From assembly GCA_905214865.1 (NCBI GenBank), contig CAJMNO010000021.1, positions 1 through 44,447 of the forward strand: a stretch of 44,447 nt of DNA. The letters run 5' to 3'. Shown in pieces: positions 27,129 through 35,735 of the stretch. The DNA is from an uncultured bacterium (GTDB lineage Bacteria > Actinomycetota > Coriobacteriia > Coriobacteriales > Atopobiaceae). The translations under genes and the position numbers were made by a program. The stretch's first letter is position 1; the number at the start of each line of letters is the position of its first letter. The notes under the pieces are model-generated. The model was not told where the DNA came from. It searched no databases and saw nothing but the letters and a program-made list of their open reading frames with translations.

Positions 27129-28061
27129 ATGAGGGGCATGGAGCTGGCAAGGCGGTACTTCGGGGCCTACGAGCCCACCCTCGTGTTCGGGCTCCCGTAC
27201 TCCGTGGAGCGGAGGCTGGCCTTTGGCCTCGTGGGCCCTGGCTCGGAGTGCCTGGGCTTCGACGACGATGCCTCGCAGGACCACGACTTCGGCCCCGGCT
27301 TCTGCGTGTGGGTCCCCCGTGAGCTCTATGCAGACTGGGGAGAGGAGCTCGCGCGCCGCTACGATGCGCTTCCCAAGGAGTTCATGGGCCAGAGGCGCGT
27401 CGAGACCGCCCTCGCGGGCCAGCGCGTCGGGGTGTTCGAGACCGAGTCGTTCTACCGCACGTTCACCGGCCTGGAGCGCGAGCCCCAGGGCGTGGCGGAG
27501 TGGCTCCGCATTCCCGAGCAGTTCCTGGCCACCGTCACCGACGGCGAGGTCTTCAGCGACGCCAGCGGGCAGTTCTCCCGCGTGCGTCGCGCGCTCCAGG
27601 GCTTCTACCCCCAGGACGTGGTGAGGAAGAAGGTTGCCGCCAACATGGCGGTCATGGCACAGGCGGGCCAGTACAACCTCTGGCGCTGCCTGCGCCGGGG
27701 CGATGTCGTCGCCGCCGGCACCGCCCGCACCGAGTTCTTGCAGGCGTCCATGGCGGCGCTGCACCTGCTGGCGGGAACCTACATGCCGTTCTACAAGTGG
27801 TCGTTCCGCTCGCTGTCCGAGCGCGCCCACGTGCCCGCGCCCATCTGCGCGCTCGTCTCGCGCATCGCGGCCGCCCCGGTGGCGGACGTGTCGCAGCCCG
27901 ACGTCGAGGCGCTGTGCGGCGTGGTCCTCGCGACCGTGCAGGCGCTGGGATGGGCGGCCGGGGACTCCGACTTCCTGCTCGACGCCGCGACGGCCGCGTG
28001 GCAGGGCATCCCCAACGACTACCTCAGGGAGCGGCCGCTCAACGAGGGGGCGTATCGCTGA
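27129..28061 (+). CDS. DUF4037 family protein, nucleotidyltransferase-like
   Basis: 310 residues. The N-terminal half carries a nucleotidyltransferase-type motif: GPGSECLGFDDDASQDHDF at about residues 36-54, that is Gly-Ser followed by an acidic cluster ending Asp-His-Asp, as in minimal nucleotidyltransferases and in DUF4037. The C-terminal half is helical (KKVAANMAVMAQAGQYNLWR, SRIAAAPVAD). If active, it would transfer a nucleotide to a protein or small molecule; the target is unknown. GGGAGG precedes ATG 27129. Its TGA shares a base with the ATG of the next gene. Confidence 0.8.
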   Translation: MRGMELARRYFGAYEPTLVFGLPYSVERRLAFGLVGPGSECLGFDDDASQDHDFGPGFCVWVPRELYADWGEELARRYDALPKEFMGQRRVETALAGQRVGVFETESFYRTFTGLEREPQGVAEWLRIPEQFLATVTDGEVFSDASGQFSRVRRALQGFYPQDVVRKKVAANMAVMAQAGQYNLWRCLRRGDVVAAGTARTEFLQASMAALHLLAGTYMPFYKWSFRSLSERAHVPAPICALVSRIAAAPVADVSQPDVEALCGVVLATVQALGWAAGDSDFLLDAATAAWQGIPNDYLRERPLNEGAYR

Positions 28062-28777
28062 TGGGTACCTGCGCTTGCGCCTGCCGCGAGGGCTCCGGCT
28101 CCTACGGTCGCCGCCTGGAGCGTCGCAGGGCGATGGACGCGCTCTTCTCCGCGCCTGGCGTCGTGGACGTGATGGCGGGGGAGGGGCTGGGGGAGTCCGC
28201 CCGCGCCGACCTCCGGAGGCTCGTGGGGCTGGAGTGGGAGCAGTTCGACGCCGTCCTGGGCATGAACGGCCGTGCCGGCTGCCAGGACGACCTCCGCTCG
28301 TTCCTCTCGTACCGCTGCGCCCAGTACCTGGCCTTCTCGCACCGCCTCATCCCGCTGGTGCTGGGGGAGTACGAGGAGGCCGAGCGCACGGGCAGGAACC
28401 TCGTGGAGGAGAAGTACGCGCGCATGATGGCCGTGACTGATCCCGACGGCTACCAGCGCGACTGGGCCCAGCGCCTTGGCACCCCCTCGCCCGTGAGGGC
28501 GGCGGCGCTGCGCCAGATACGCGCGCTCCTCTCGCCCGCCCTCGAGGCCGCCGCACGCGAGCTGCCGCAGTCCCACCGCCACGCCCGGCCCGACGAGTCG
28601 GCGCCCGGCAGGGTGTCGGCCCTCGACTACTTCGAGGCCGAGGTGGCGGGCTACTCGCTGGGGACGCTGTTCGCCCTCAGGGACGCGCTGGGGGAGCAGC
28701 TGAAGCACACCAACCCAATTGCCCTGAGCTACGTCCTGGCGGCGCGTCTCAGCAAGGCGACGGAGGCGATCTCTTGA
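28061..28777 (+). CDS. DUF4125 family protein
   Basis: 238 residues, mostly helical. It matches the DUF4125 pattern as I remember it: LEWEQFDAVLGMNGRAGCQD, then FLSYRCAQYLAFS. The N-terminus is Cys-rich (MGTCACACREG). No catalytic motif is recognised. Translationally coupled with DUF4037 (TGATG) and overlapping the next gene by 4 bp, so it is probably a partner of the nucleotidyltransferase-like protein. Confidence 0.78.
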   Translation: MGTCACACREGSGSYGRRLERRRAMDALFSAPGVVDVMAGEGLGESARADLRRLVGLEWEQFDAVLGMNGRAGCQDDLRSFLSYRCAQYLAFSHRLIPLVLGEYEEAERTGRNLVEEKYARMMAVTDPDGYQRDWAQRLGTPSPVRAAALRQIRALLSPALEAAARELPQSHRHARPDESAPGRVSALDYFEAEVAGYSLGTLFALRDALGEQLKHTNPIALSYVLAARLSKATEAIS

Positions 28778-29631
28778 ACTTGCGCGGAAGGCAGGACAGG
28801 TGCGACCTCTACCAGATAGGGGAGGTCAGCAAGATCGGTGGGATCTCGCAGCGCACGCTGAGGCACTACGACGAGCTCGGCCTCATGGAGCCCGACGTCG
28901 TGGGAGACAACGGCTACCGCTACTACAGCCGCCAGACCATGCTCAAGATCCCGGTGATCCACTACCTCAAGATGATGGGCTTCTCGCTCGACGAGATCGC
29001 CTCCATGCAGCAGCGCTCCAACCTGCTCGAGGCAAAGGAGCTCTTTGCCAAGCACCTCGCCGCCTGCGACGAGGAGGCACGCCTGCTCGCCGAGAGGCGC
29101 GAGGCCATCATCGACTGGACGGAGCTGGTGGACGAGGCGAACGTGGTCCTTCGCGTGCGCCCCACCGCGGTGAGCGTGAAGTACCTCGCGCCCCGCGACC
29201 TGCTGTGCCTGCGCTCCCGCTTCACGGGGAGCTTTGCGGAGGCCATCGTGAGCCTGGACTTCGCCTCCTACGTCAGCAGCGTCGACAACGCCATCACGGG
29301 GCCCGTCATCGTGGGCTTCGACTCGGTCGAGGACGCGGTCCTCGCCGCCTCGCAGGGATGCGAGTGCGACGTGCGCCTGCTGCAGAAGGCGATCCGCCCC
29401 ATCGCCAAGGAGAACGCGTGGACCATGCCCGGCGGCATGTACCTCTCCACCTACCACATCGGCGCCTTCGAGGAGATGGGCTCCGCCTACCAGAGGCTCC
29501 TCAAGTTCGCGCGCGACAACGGCTACAAGGTCGCCGGCATGGCGCTCGAGCGCTTTGTCACCGACTTCTGGACGACCAACAACCCCGAGCTCTTCGTTAC
29601 CGAGATCCTGCTACCAACAGAAACGGAGTAA
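28774..29631 (+). CDS. MerR-family regulator with GyrI-like effector domain
   Basis: 285 residues. N-terminal MerR DNA-binding domain: YQIGEVSKIGGISQRTLRHYDELGLM and NGYRYYSRQTMLKIPVIHYLK, then a coiled-coil helix (residues about 75-115) and a C-terminal GyrI/AraC-type ligand-binding domain (VKYLAPRDLLCLR, GMYLSTYHIGAFEEM, YKVAGMALERFVTDF). BmrR-type architecture. It presumably senses choline or a product and activates the cut operon; the candidate site is at 12669-12699. The start is a TTG at 28774 with GGAGG eight bases before, overlapping the DUF4125 stop. Confidence 0.9.
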   Translation: MNLRGRQDRCDLYQIGEVSKIGGISQRTLRHYDELGLMEPDVVGDNGYRYYSRQTMLKIPVIHYLKMMGFSLDEIASMQQRSNLLEAKELFAKHLAACDEEARLLAERREAIIDWTELVDEANVVLRVRPTAVSVKYLAPRDLLCLRSRFTGSFAEAIVSLDFASYVSSVDNAITGPVIVGFDSVEDAVLAASQGCECDVRLLQKAIRPIAKENAWTMPGGMYLSTYHIGAFEEMGSAYQRLLKFARDNGYKVAGMALERFVTDFWTTNNPELFVTEILLPTETE

Positions 29632-29633
29632 AG

Positions 29634-30725
29634 ATGAACGAGTTCTACCTCAAGGCAAAGCTGTTCTTTGGCCCCCAGGCCGTGGAGCACCTGCAGTCGC
29701 TGCACTGCTCCAACGTGCTCGTCGTCACCGACGGGTTCCTCCAGGAGTCCGGCATGGTGAGCAAGATGACGCAGTACCTGCCGTCGGGCGCTCACGTCAA
29801 GGTGTACTCCAACGTCAAGCCCGACCCCAGCCAGGAGCTGGTGGACGCGGGCGTCGAGATGATCTTCGACGTCAAGCCCGACCTGGTGATCGCCTTCGGC
29901 GGCGGCTCGTGCATCGACGCGACCAAGGCAATCCTGTACTTCGCGGCCGAGAAGGGCATGGAGCGCCCGTACTTCCTGGCCATCCCCACCACGGCGGGGA
30001 CCGGCTCCGAGGTCACCAACTTCGCGGTCATCACGCGCGGCACCACCAAGGTCGCGCTGATCGACGACGCGCTCGCTCCCGACGGCGCCCTCCTCGACGC
30101 CAGCTTCACGCGCTCCGTGCCCCCCAAGATTACCGCGGACACCGGCATGGACGTCCTCACCCACGCCCTCGAGGCCTACGTGAGCAACAAGGCCACCACC
30201 TTCACCGACGCCATGGCCGTCAAGGCGCTCCGCATCGTCTTCGAGGACCTTCCCGTGGTCTTCCACGACGGTGACGCCATGAGGGCGCGCGGCCGCATGG
30301 CCGAGGCCTCCTGCGTCGCCGGCATCGCCTTCACCAACGCCGGCCTGGGCATCAACCACAGCCTGGCCCACGCGCTGGGCGGCCGCTTCCACGTTGCCCA
30401 CGGGCGTCTCAACGCCATCCTCCTGCCCCACGTGATGCGCTTCCACATGGCAGAGCCCAAGTACCGCGAGCCCTACGACCGCGTCGCGCGCGAGCTGGGC
30501 ATGGCGGACGCCGACGAGCTGCTGCAGCGCGTCATCGACCTGCGCCACGAGCTTGGCATCGAGGACCGTCTGGCCGACCTGGGCACCATCGACGCCGCGA
30601 GCTTCGAGGAGCACGTGGGCGACATGGCCGAGGCCGCGTCCCACGACCGCTGCACCCCCACCAACCCGCGCCCGGTGTCGAAGCAGGACCTCGTGAACCT
30701 CTATCGCGACGCCTACAACGGCTAG
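29634..30725 (+). CDS. cutO: Iron-dependent alcohol dehydrogenase (ethanol-forming)
   Basis: 363 residues, group III alcohol dehydrogenase like PduQ/EutG. Reduces acetaldehyde to ethanol and so recycles NADH inside the compartment. NAD-binding FGGGSCIDATKA, the PTTAGTGSEVTNFAV motif, and the metal ligands in ADTGMDVLTHALEAYV (Asp, His), NHSLAHALGGRF and HGRLNAILLPHVM are all present. CGGAGTAAAG precedes the ATG, which follows the MerR stop by 2 bp. Hairpins follow the gene. Confidence 0.93.
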   Translation: MNEFYLKAKLFFGPQAVEHLQSLHCSNVLVVTDGFLQESGMVSKMTQYLPSGAHVKVYSNVKPDPSQELVDAGVEMIFDVKPDLVIAFGGGSCIDATKAILYFAAEKGMERPYFLAIPTTAGTGSEVTNFAVITRGTTKVALIDDALAPDGALLDASFTRSVPPKITADTGMDVLTHALEAYVSNKATTFTDAMAVKALRIVFEDLPVVFHDGDAMRARGRMAEASCVAGIAFTNAGLGINHSLAHALGGRFHVAHGRLNAILLPHVMRFHMAEPKYREPYDRVARELGMADADELLQRVIDLRHELGIEDRLADLGTIDAASFEEHVGDMAEAASHDRCTPTNPRPVSKQDLVNLYRDAYNG

Positions 30726-30733
30726 GGGCGTCG

Positions 30734-30775
30734 CCCGGGCGTGCGGAGCCTTCCCTGGGTCGCCGCACGGCCGGG
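30734..30775 (+). terminator. Hairpin after cutO
   Basis: CCCGGGCGTGCGG pairs with CCGCACGGCCGGG except for one mismatch, loop of 16 nt. No T tract. With a second hairpin at 30810-30842 it may partly stop transcription before the last shell genes. Confidence 0.5.
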
Positions 30776-30809
30776 CATGACCGCCCGCATTTCCTCTCCT
30801 CCCCTGGGT

Positions 30810-30842
30810 GGGCCGTCCCCCGCATCGTTGGGAGGGCGGCCC
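30810..30842 (+). terminator. Second hairpin between cutO and the permuted shell genes
   Basis: GGGCCGTCCC is matched by GGGAGGGCGGCCC with a small bulge. Located 95 bp before the next start. Confidence 0.45.
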
Positions 30843-30937
30843 GCGCCATTGGGCGATGGGTGCCTTGACACTCACGGGAGGTAAGCAAGTAAGACGGAGC
30901 CTGTGCCAGGAACCAAGACTGAACGGAGGCCGTGAGC

Positions 30938-31300
30938 GTGGACAACGGTCAGGACCAGATTCGCGTCGTACAAGAGACGGTCTCGGGCAAGGAGATCACC
31001 CTTGCCCACGTCATCGGCGGGCCGGAGCCGATCATCTACACCAAGCTCGGCCTCAACCCGTCGGTTGACTATGGCTCGAGCGCCCTCGGCATCATGAACA
31101 TCACGCCGCCCGAGTCGGCGGTCATCGCGTCGGACATCGCCATCAAGGCGGCCGACGTGTACCTGGGCTTTGCCGACCGCTTCACCGGCACCATGATCAT
31201 CACCGGCGAGATCGCCGACGTCACCACCGCCATCACCCAGGTGGTCGAGTTCTTCCACGACACGCTCGGCTACGTCACCTGCAAGGTCACGAAGCGCTAG
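30938..31300 (+). CDS. Circularly permuted BMC-H shell protein (EutS/PduU/CutR type)
   Basis: About 120 residues. N-terminal strand segment RVVQETVSGKEITLAHVIGG typical of EutS/PduU, which forms a small beta-barrel on the hexamer, followed by permuted BMC core (ALGIMNITPPESAVIASDIAIKAADV, YLGFADRFTGTMIITGEI). Of two in-frame GTG codons, 30938 has GGAGG at 8-nt spacing, while 30932 is only two bases from it, so 30938 is preferred. First gene after the intergenic hairpins. Confidence 0.92.
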   Translation: MDNGQDQIRVVQETVSGKEITLAHVIGGPEPIIYTKLGLNPSVDYGSSALGIMNITPPESAVIASDIAIKAADVYLGFADRFTGTMIITGEIADVTTAITQVVEFFHDTLGYVTCKVTKR

Positions 31301-31309
31301 GGGCCGCAG

Positions 31310-31741
31310 GTGGGCGAGAGGATCACACGAAAGCAGTTCTTCGACCAGGTGTTCCAGGGGAACCCGCGGCGAGACGAGAACGGCGAGCTACGCATCACCC
31401 GCGTGCGCGTGCCTGGGCGCGAGATCGACCTCGCGCACGTGATGGGCACCTCGCGGCGTCGGGTGTGCGAGACCCTGGGCCTGGACATCGGCGTCCACGA
31501 GGGCGAGGACCACACCGGCGAGGCCATCGGCTTCATGAGGTTCACCCCGTGGGAGGCCGTCGTGGTGGCCGCGGACCTCGCGGTGAAGCACGGCTCCGTG
31601 GAGATCGGCTTCATGGACCGGTTCAACGGGTCTCTCATCCTCACCGGCCCGATCGCCGAGATCGAGAGCGCCGAGCAGGAGATCCTGGACTACTTTGACA
31701 CGGAGCTCGACTTCCACGTGTGCCAGATGACGCGCAGATAG
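31310..31741 (+). CDS. Second circularly permuted BMC-H protein, diverged
   Basis: 143 residues. Core matches the preceding protein (VRVPGREIDLAHVMGTSRRR, AIGFMRFTPWEAVVVAADLA, IGFMDRFNGSLILTGPIAEIE). It carries about 20 additional N-terminal residues (RITRKQFFDQVFQGNPRRDE) and a charged loop EGEDHTGEA. Starts with GTG nine bases after the upstream stop. Two different EutS-type proteins suggest mixed or specialised hexamers. Confidence 0.88.
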   Translation: MGERITRKQFFDQVFQGNPRRDENGELRITRVRVPGREIDLAHVMGTSRRRVCETLGLDIGVHEGEDHTGEAIGFMRFTPWEAVVVAADLAVKHGSVEIGFMDRFNGSLILTGPIAEIESAEQEILDYFDTELDFHVCQMTRR

Positions 31742-31749
31742 GGGGAGGC

Positions 31750-32259
31750 GTGAAGCGACTGTTCCTCATGGGGCGCAGCGAGGCCGGCAAGACCTCCCTC
31801 ACCCAGGCGCTCCGGGGCGAGAAGCTCCACTACCACAAGACGCAGTACACCTATGCCGGCGGAGAGACCATCGACACCCCGGGCGAGTACTCCGAGTCCA
31901 AGCAGGCGGGCGTGGGCCTGGCGTGCTTCTCCTTCGAGTCCGACGTGGTGGCCATCCTCATCGCGGCGAACGAGCCGTTCACGGTCTTCGCCCCCAACTG
32001 CGACGCCTTCCTCAACCGGCCCCTCATCGGGGTCATCACCAAGATCCACGCGCCCAACGCCAACATCCCCATGGTGAGGCAGTGGCTGCAGAGCTGCTGC
32101 TGCGAGCGCATCTTCCTCGTGGACAACGCCACGGGGGAGGGGATCCCCGAGCTCAGGGCATACCTGGAGGAGGACGTCCCCACCATCTCGCTCGAGGAGG
32201 CCAAGCGCCGCCAGCGCCTGGGGCTCCACGACTGGGAGACCCTGCCTGCCGGCGCGTAG
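31750..32259 (+). CDS. EutP/PduV-like small GTPase
   Basis: 169 residues, Ras-like GTPase of microcompartment loci. P-loop GRSEAGKT (residues 8-15), switch region TQYTYAGGETIDTPGEY (G3-like DTPG), and GVITKIHAP where the G4 motif TKxD would stand, with His in place of Asp. PduV relatives have been linked to compartment positioning. The GTG at 31750 begins right before strand 1, but GGGGAGG ends only one base before it, which is tight; an earlier in-frame GTG at 31720 has no ribosome site. Last gene of the BMC operon. Confidence 0.85.
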   Translation: MKRLFLMGRSEAGKTSLTQALRGEKLHYHKTQYTYAGGETIDTPGEYSESKQAGVGLACFSFESDVVAILIAANEPFTVFAPNCDAFLNRPLIGVITKIHAPNANIPMVRQWLQSCCCERIFLVDNATGEGIPELRAYLEEDVPTISLEEAKRRQRLGLHDWETLPAGA

Positions 32260-32358
32260 GGTCGGGGCCATGGCCGTGGCTCTTCTCGCCTGGCCTCGCC
32301 TGGCCGCAGCCTGTCCATCGCAGTCCGCGTGCTGGGTTGTTCCCCCGTCAGGGCGTCT

Positions 32359-32468
32359 CGTAAGATTTCACGCGCTTAGGCATCGGCTAAACGCGTCAAA
32401 CCTTACGAGACTCAGAATTCCGTAAGACTACGCGCGGTTAGGGGCCCCTAACCGCGCGTTTCTTTACG
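32359..32468. repeat. Paired hairpins, second repeat family (pair B)
   Basis: Units at 32359-32407 (49 nt) and 32421-32468 (48 nt), start to start 62 bp. Each runs from CGTAAGA to TTACG with inner arms around GCGCTTAGG and GGTTAGGGGCCCCTAACC. The second has a perfect inner stem. It lies between convergent genes and could also end transcription from both sides. Confidence 0.8.
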
Positions 32469-32567
32469 AGGCTTGGTTTCGCTGGCGTGCGTCCTTACCC
32501 CCGAGCCCCTTGGGGCCGTTGGGCTCGACCTTTGCCTCTCACAGGGCGATGTATCCCGACATGCAAA

Positions 32568-32597
32568 GGGGGGACGCACCCTCGTGGATGCGCCCCC
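32568..32597 (-). terminator. Probable terminator of the Bce-type operon
   Basis: On the minus strand GGGGGCGCA pairs with TGCGTCCCCC, followed by CTTTG. It lies downstream of the permease stop at 32724. Confidence 0.4.
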
Positions 32598-32695
32598 TTG
32601 CTGGTGGCGTTCTGGCAAGGCGGCCGTGGCGTCCGCCCGTCCGTTGATGTACTGCCGGGCCCCTTGCTGATGGCGTTCTGGCAAGGCGGCCGTGG
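32594..32695. repeat. Two copies of a 36-bp repeat
   Basis: 32594-32629 and 32660-32695 are identical but for one base (offset 66). Each contains the inverted pair CCTTGC and GCAAGG. Confidence 0.7.
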
Positions 32696-32723
32696 GCCCA
32701 GCCCGCCGGCTGGGTTCCCCGCC

Positions 32724-34775
32724 CTACAGCGCGTGCCTCCTGCGCTCGAGCGCGGCGTGGACCATGGCGTGCTCGGTGCGGTACGTGAGCAGCAGGTAGC
32801 CCCCGTACACGACCACGAAGATCGTTGCCGCCATGACCGAGCTGGAGGCCAGGTTGACAAGGCCGAACGTCTCCACCAGCGGCACCACCACGGCCAGGGC
32901 GCAGGCGGAGTGGGCGAGACCCACCACGAGCGGCAGCACGAAGGCCAGCACCGTCTGGGTGCGGAGCGACCCGTACACCAGGCGCGTGGGGCAACCGAGC
33001 TCCGAGAGGGTCTGGTAGGCGGGGGAGGAGTCCTCGGTGGACGAGAGCTGCTGGATCGCGAGGATGGCGGCGCACGCCACGACCAGCACGAAGCCTATGT
33101 ACAGCGCGAGGTAGCTCACGACGCCGGTGGTGGAGGATCCCGCTGAGTAGGTCTCCGTCGCCGTGCCGGTCATGTTGGCGACCTTCGCGCCGTCGAGGGC
33201 GTCGGCCAGGGCCCGGATCCCCCTGTCCCCCTCCGCGGTGCCGTGGGCGTACTCAAAGTCGATCACGGTCTGGTACAGGGGGCAGCTCGCCACCACGTCG
33301 TCGGGGAGCACGTAGATGCCCGGGTTGCTCGCGATGGTGCTGTTCTGGACCACCGCGGAGGAGTCCGTGACGGCGTGGTCGAGCGCCGGGGTGTACCTGG
33401 TTCCACCGATGGTGAACGAGTAGCCCTTAGCCAGCGCCTTGCTGTACCGCTCCGACACGTTGGCCATGCTGCTGGTGACCAGGTACTGGTGCTCGCCCAG
33501 CTCGATGGGGGAGAGGCCCTTGAGCGCCCTGAGCGCGTTGAAGTCGCTCAGGCCCATGGCGGTGGCGTAGTTGTCGGCGCTGAAGCCGGACGGGAGCTCC
33601 TGCCCGGTCGCCTGCATGACCGCGTTCATGGACATCCCCGCCCCGTCGGCGAGGTCGCTCGCGTCATAGAGGGTCACGGTCGCATGGCTCCCGATGGCAT
33701 CGAGGTCAACGCCCGTGCCCGCCAGCGCCTGGCTCACCCCGTCGGGGGTGCCGGTCCCCTCCGCCGGGAAGATGGCCACCGAGGCGTCGTAGGCCACGTT
33801 CCTCTCCGCCGCCTCGTTGATGGCGCTGCAGATGCTCATGCCAGCAGTGACCGAGGTGATCGCCAAAAACAGGATCAGCGAGATCATGGCCATGGAGAGG
33901 CTCCCGCTGTTGACGCGCGCGGCAAACTGGCGGGTGGTGAAGGCATGCAGGTCGCGCCAGTACAGGCGCTTGGTGCGGGTGAGAAGCGCCACCGCCGTTC
34001 CCGCCAGCCCAAAGAACAGCAGGACGGTGCCCGCCATCATCATGATCGTCGTGACGTTGAAGGTCGCCTGCGAGGTGCCGTTGGTCGCCCCCGGCAGCCC
34101 GTGGTGGAGGAGACGAGCGTAGGCCACGCCCACGAGCGCCACGCCCACGGCAAACAGCGCCACGGAGAGCGGCAGGCTGCGGAGGCGGTTGGTCTCGCCC
34201 CGCCTGCGGGCACCCATGAGGTCGATGAGGCGCACCCTCCGGAGGGTGATGCCGTTGAAGACCATCATCACCACGAAGGTCACGGCAAAGCAGCCGGCGG
34301 TGACCCCGAGGGCGTCGAGCGAGAAGAAGAAGTGGAAGTCCCTGATGGCGACCTTGAACAGGCTCCCCGTCACAAACAGCAGGAGCTGCGAGAGGAGAAA
34401 CCCCAGCAGCACGCCCGCAGCGAGCGACACCAGGGCGACCACGAGGGTCTCGAGGGTGAGGATGCGCGCGACCTGGCCGCGCCTCATGCCCAGGACCTGG
34501 TACAGCCCCAGCTCCTTCTTGCGGCGGCGGAGGAGGAAGTTGTTGGCGTACACCATGAGGAAGCCCATGACCACCGCCAGGAAGAAGGTCACCCCCTGGA
34601 GGATGTCGCCCACGGCCTTGAGCATCTCGCCCACGTCGCCCTGCACGAAGGTGGCCTGGGCCGAGATCGTGTTGAACGCGTAGAAGACGGCGACGCCCAG
34701 CGCCAGCGTGATGAAGTACACGGCGTAGTCGTGCATCGACTTCCTGATGTTGCCCAGGGCGAGCCTAGCGGTCAT
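32724..34775 (-). CDS. BceB/FtsX-like ABC permease
   Basis: 683 residues, the size of BceB-type permeases that remove peptide antibiotics from their lipid targets. About ten transmembrane segments: one near residue 20, three between 55 and 165, pairs near 190-260 and 290-310, and three in the last 110 residues, with a large extracytoplasmic domain of about 200 residues (roughly 325-545) before the last group. FtsX-type segments are seen in LVYANNFLLRRRKKELGLYQ (coupling helix region). It overlaps the ATPase gene by 11 bp. The operon context supports a role in antimicrobial-peptide sensing and resistance; the drug is unknown. Confidence 0.9.
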   Translation of the reverse strand: MTARLALGNIRKSMHDYAVYFITLALGVAVFYAFNTISAQATFVQGDVGEMLKAVGDILQGVTFFLAVVMGFLMVYANNFLLRRRKKELGLYQVLGMRRGQVARILTLETLVVALVSLAAGVLLGFLLSQLLLFVTGSLFKVAIRDFHFFFSLDALGVTAGCFAVTFVVMMVFNGITLRRVRLIDLMGARRRGETNRLRSLPLSVALFAVGVALVGVAYARLLHHGLPGATNGTSQATFNVTTIMMMAGTVLLFFGLAGTAVALLTRTKRLYWRDLHAFTTRQFAARVNSGSLSMAMISLILFLAITSVTAGMSICSAINEAAERNVAYDASVAIFPAEGTGTPDGVSQALAGTGVDLDAIGSHATVTLYDASDLADGAGMSMNAVMQATGQELPSGFSADNYATAMGLSDFNALRALKGLSPIELGEHQYLVTSSMANVSERYSKALAKGYSFTIGGTRYTPALDHAVTDSSAVVQNSTIASNPGIYVLPDDVVASCPLYQTVIDFEYAHGTAEGDRGIRALADALDGAKVANMTGTATETYSAGSSTTGVVSYLALYIGFVLVVACAAILAIQQLSSTEDSSPAYQTLSELGCPTRLVYGSLRTQTVLAFVLPLVVGLAHSACALAVVVPLVETFGLVNLASSSVMAATIFVVVYGGYLLLTYRTEHAMVHAALERRRHAL

Positions 34776-35574
34776 TCGCCTCGCCCCCGATCATCGCGAC
34801 CACGTCCATGATGCGCGAGAAGAACTCCCGCCGGTCGTCGCTACCCCTCACGACCTCGGTGAACAGCCTGCCGTCGCGGATGAAGACCACCCGTCGGCAG
34901 TAGCTCGCCGCGTACTCGTCGTGGGTGACCATGAGGATCGTGGAGCCCTGGCTGCGGTTGAGGGACTCCAGGCTCTCGAGCAGGAGCTTGGCGTTCTTGG
35001 AGTCGAGGGCGCCCGTGGGCTCGTCGGCCAGGATCAGCCGGGGCCTGGTCACGATCGCGCGCGACGCCGCCACGCGCTGGCGCTGCCCGCCGGACATCTG
35101 GTAGGGGTACTTGTCCAGGACCTCCTCCACGCCCAGGGAGCGCGCCACGTCCTGGACGCGCGCGCGGATCTCGTCGGGGGCGACCCGCCCGATCGTGAGG
35201 GGCAGCGCGATGTTCTCGCGCGCGGTGAGCGCGTCGAGCAGGTTGGAGTCCTGGAACACGAAGCCCAGGCTCCTGCGGCGGAAGTCGGCGAGCTGGCGCT
35301 GAGAGAGCGAGCTCACGTCGCGCCCGTCGATGAGGATGCTCCCCGCGCTGGGGACGTCGATGGTCGAGACGCAGTTGAGGAGCGTCGACTTGCCCGAGCC
35401 GGACGGTCCCATGATCGCGGTGAACTCGCCGGCGTCCACGTTCAGGCTCACGCCGTCCAGCGCGCGCGTGACCCCGTCCCTCGAGCCGTACACCTTCTTG
35501 AGGTTGCGCACCTCCAGCACGCGGGCGTGGGCTGCGCTTCCCGCGTTCTTGCGTCCTGCCATGTGGGTGGCCAT
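34765..35574 (-). CDS. BceA-like ABC transporter ATPase
   Basis: 269 residues, cytoplasmic ATPase partner of the permease. Walker A GPSGSGKS (residues 56-63), Q-loop VFQDSNLL, signature MSGGQRQR, Walker B LILADEPTGALD and H-loop MVTHDEYAA are all intact. The frame stays open to 35640, but ATG 35574 has AAGGAGAAGGG before it and starts closer to the conserved LEVRNLKKVYG. A perfect 11-bp hairpin with a 4-nt loop lies 80 bp upstream. Confidence 0.93.
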   Translation of the reverse strand: MATHMAGRKNAGSAAHARVLEVRNLKKVYGSRDGVTRALDGVSLNVDAGEFTAIMGPSGSGKSTLLNCVSTIDVPSAGSILIDGRDVSSLSQRQLADFRRRSLGFVFQDSNLLDALTARENIALPLTIGRVAPDEIRARVQDVARSLGVEEVLDKYPYQMSGGQRQRVAASRAIVTRPRLILADEPTGALDSKNAKLLLESLESLNRSQGSTILMVTHDEYAASYCRRVVFIRDGRLFTEVVRGSDDRREFFSRIMDVVAMIGGEANDR

Positions 35575-35654
35575 GAGCGGTCCCTTCTCCTTGGGTTGTG
35601 GTCCAAGACCATGGTCGCCCCGCGCCCGCCCGCGGGCCATCGATTGGGCTTACC

Positions 35655-35680
35655 CCTCCCTTACGGTTTCGTAAGGGAGG
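35655..35680. promoter_or_regulatory. Perfect dyad between kinase and ATPase genes
   Basis: CCTCCCTTACG-GTTT-CGTAAGGGAGG: 11-bp arms, 4-bp centre. It may be an operator for the module's response regulator or an attenuator. The core TTACG-N4-CGTAA recurs at 42324-42337. Confidence 0.5.
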
Positions 35681-35735
35681 CGTCGTCAGGGGAGAGGGGC
35701 GTGGGCACGCGGCAGTGGCGGGGCCGTTCCGCTCG

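Larger units (their letters stand above)
32260..32723. other. Convergent intergenic region with hairpins and repeats
   Basis: 464 bp between the end of the BMC operon and the end of the Bce-type permease. Holds hairpin pair B (32359-32468), a GC-rich hairpin (about 32568-32597) and two copies of a 36-bp repeat. No gene seen. Confidence 0.6.
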
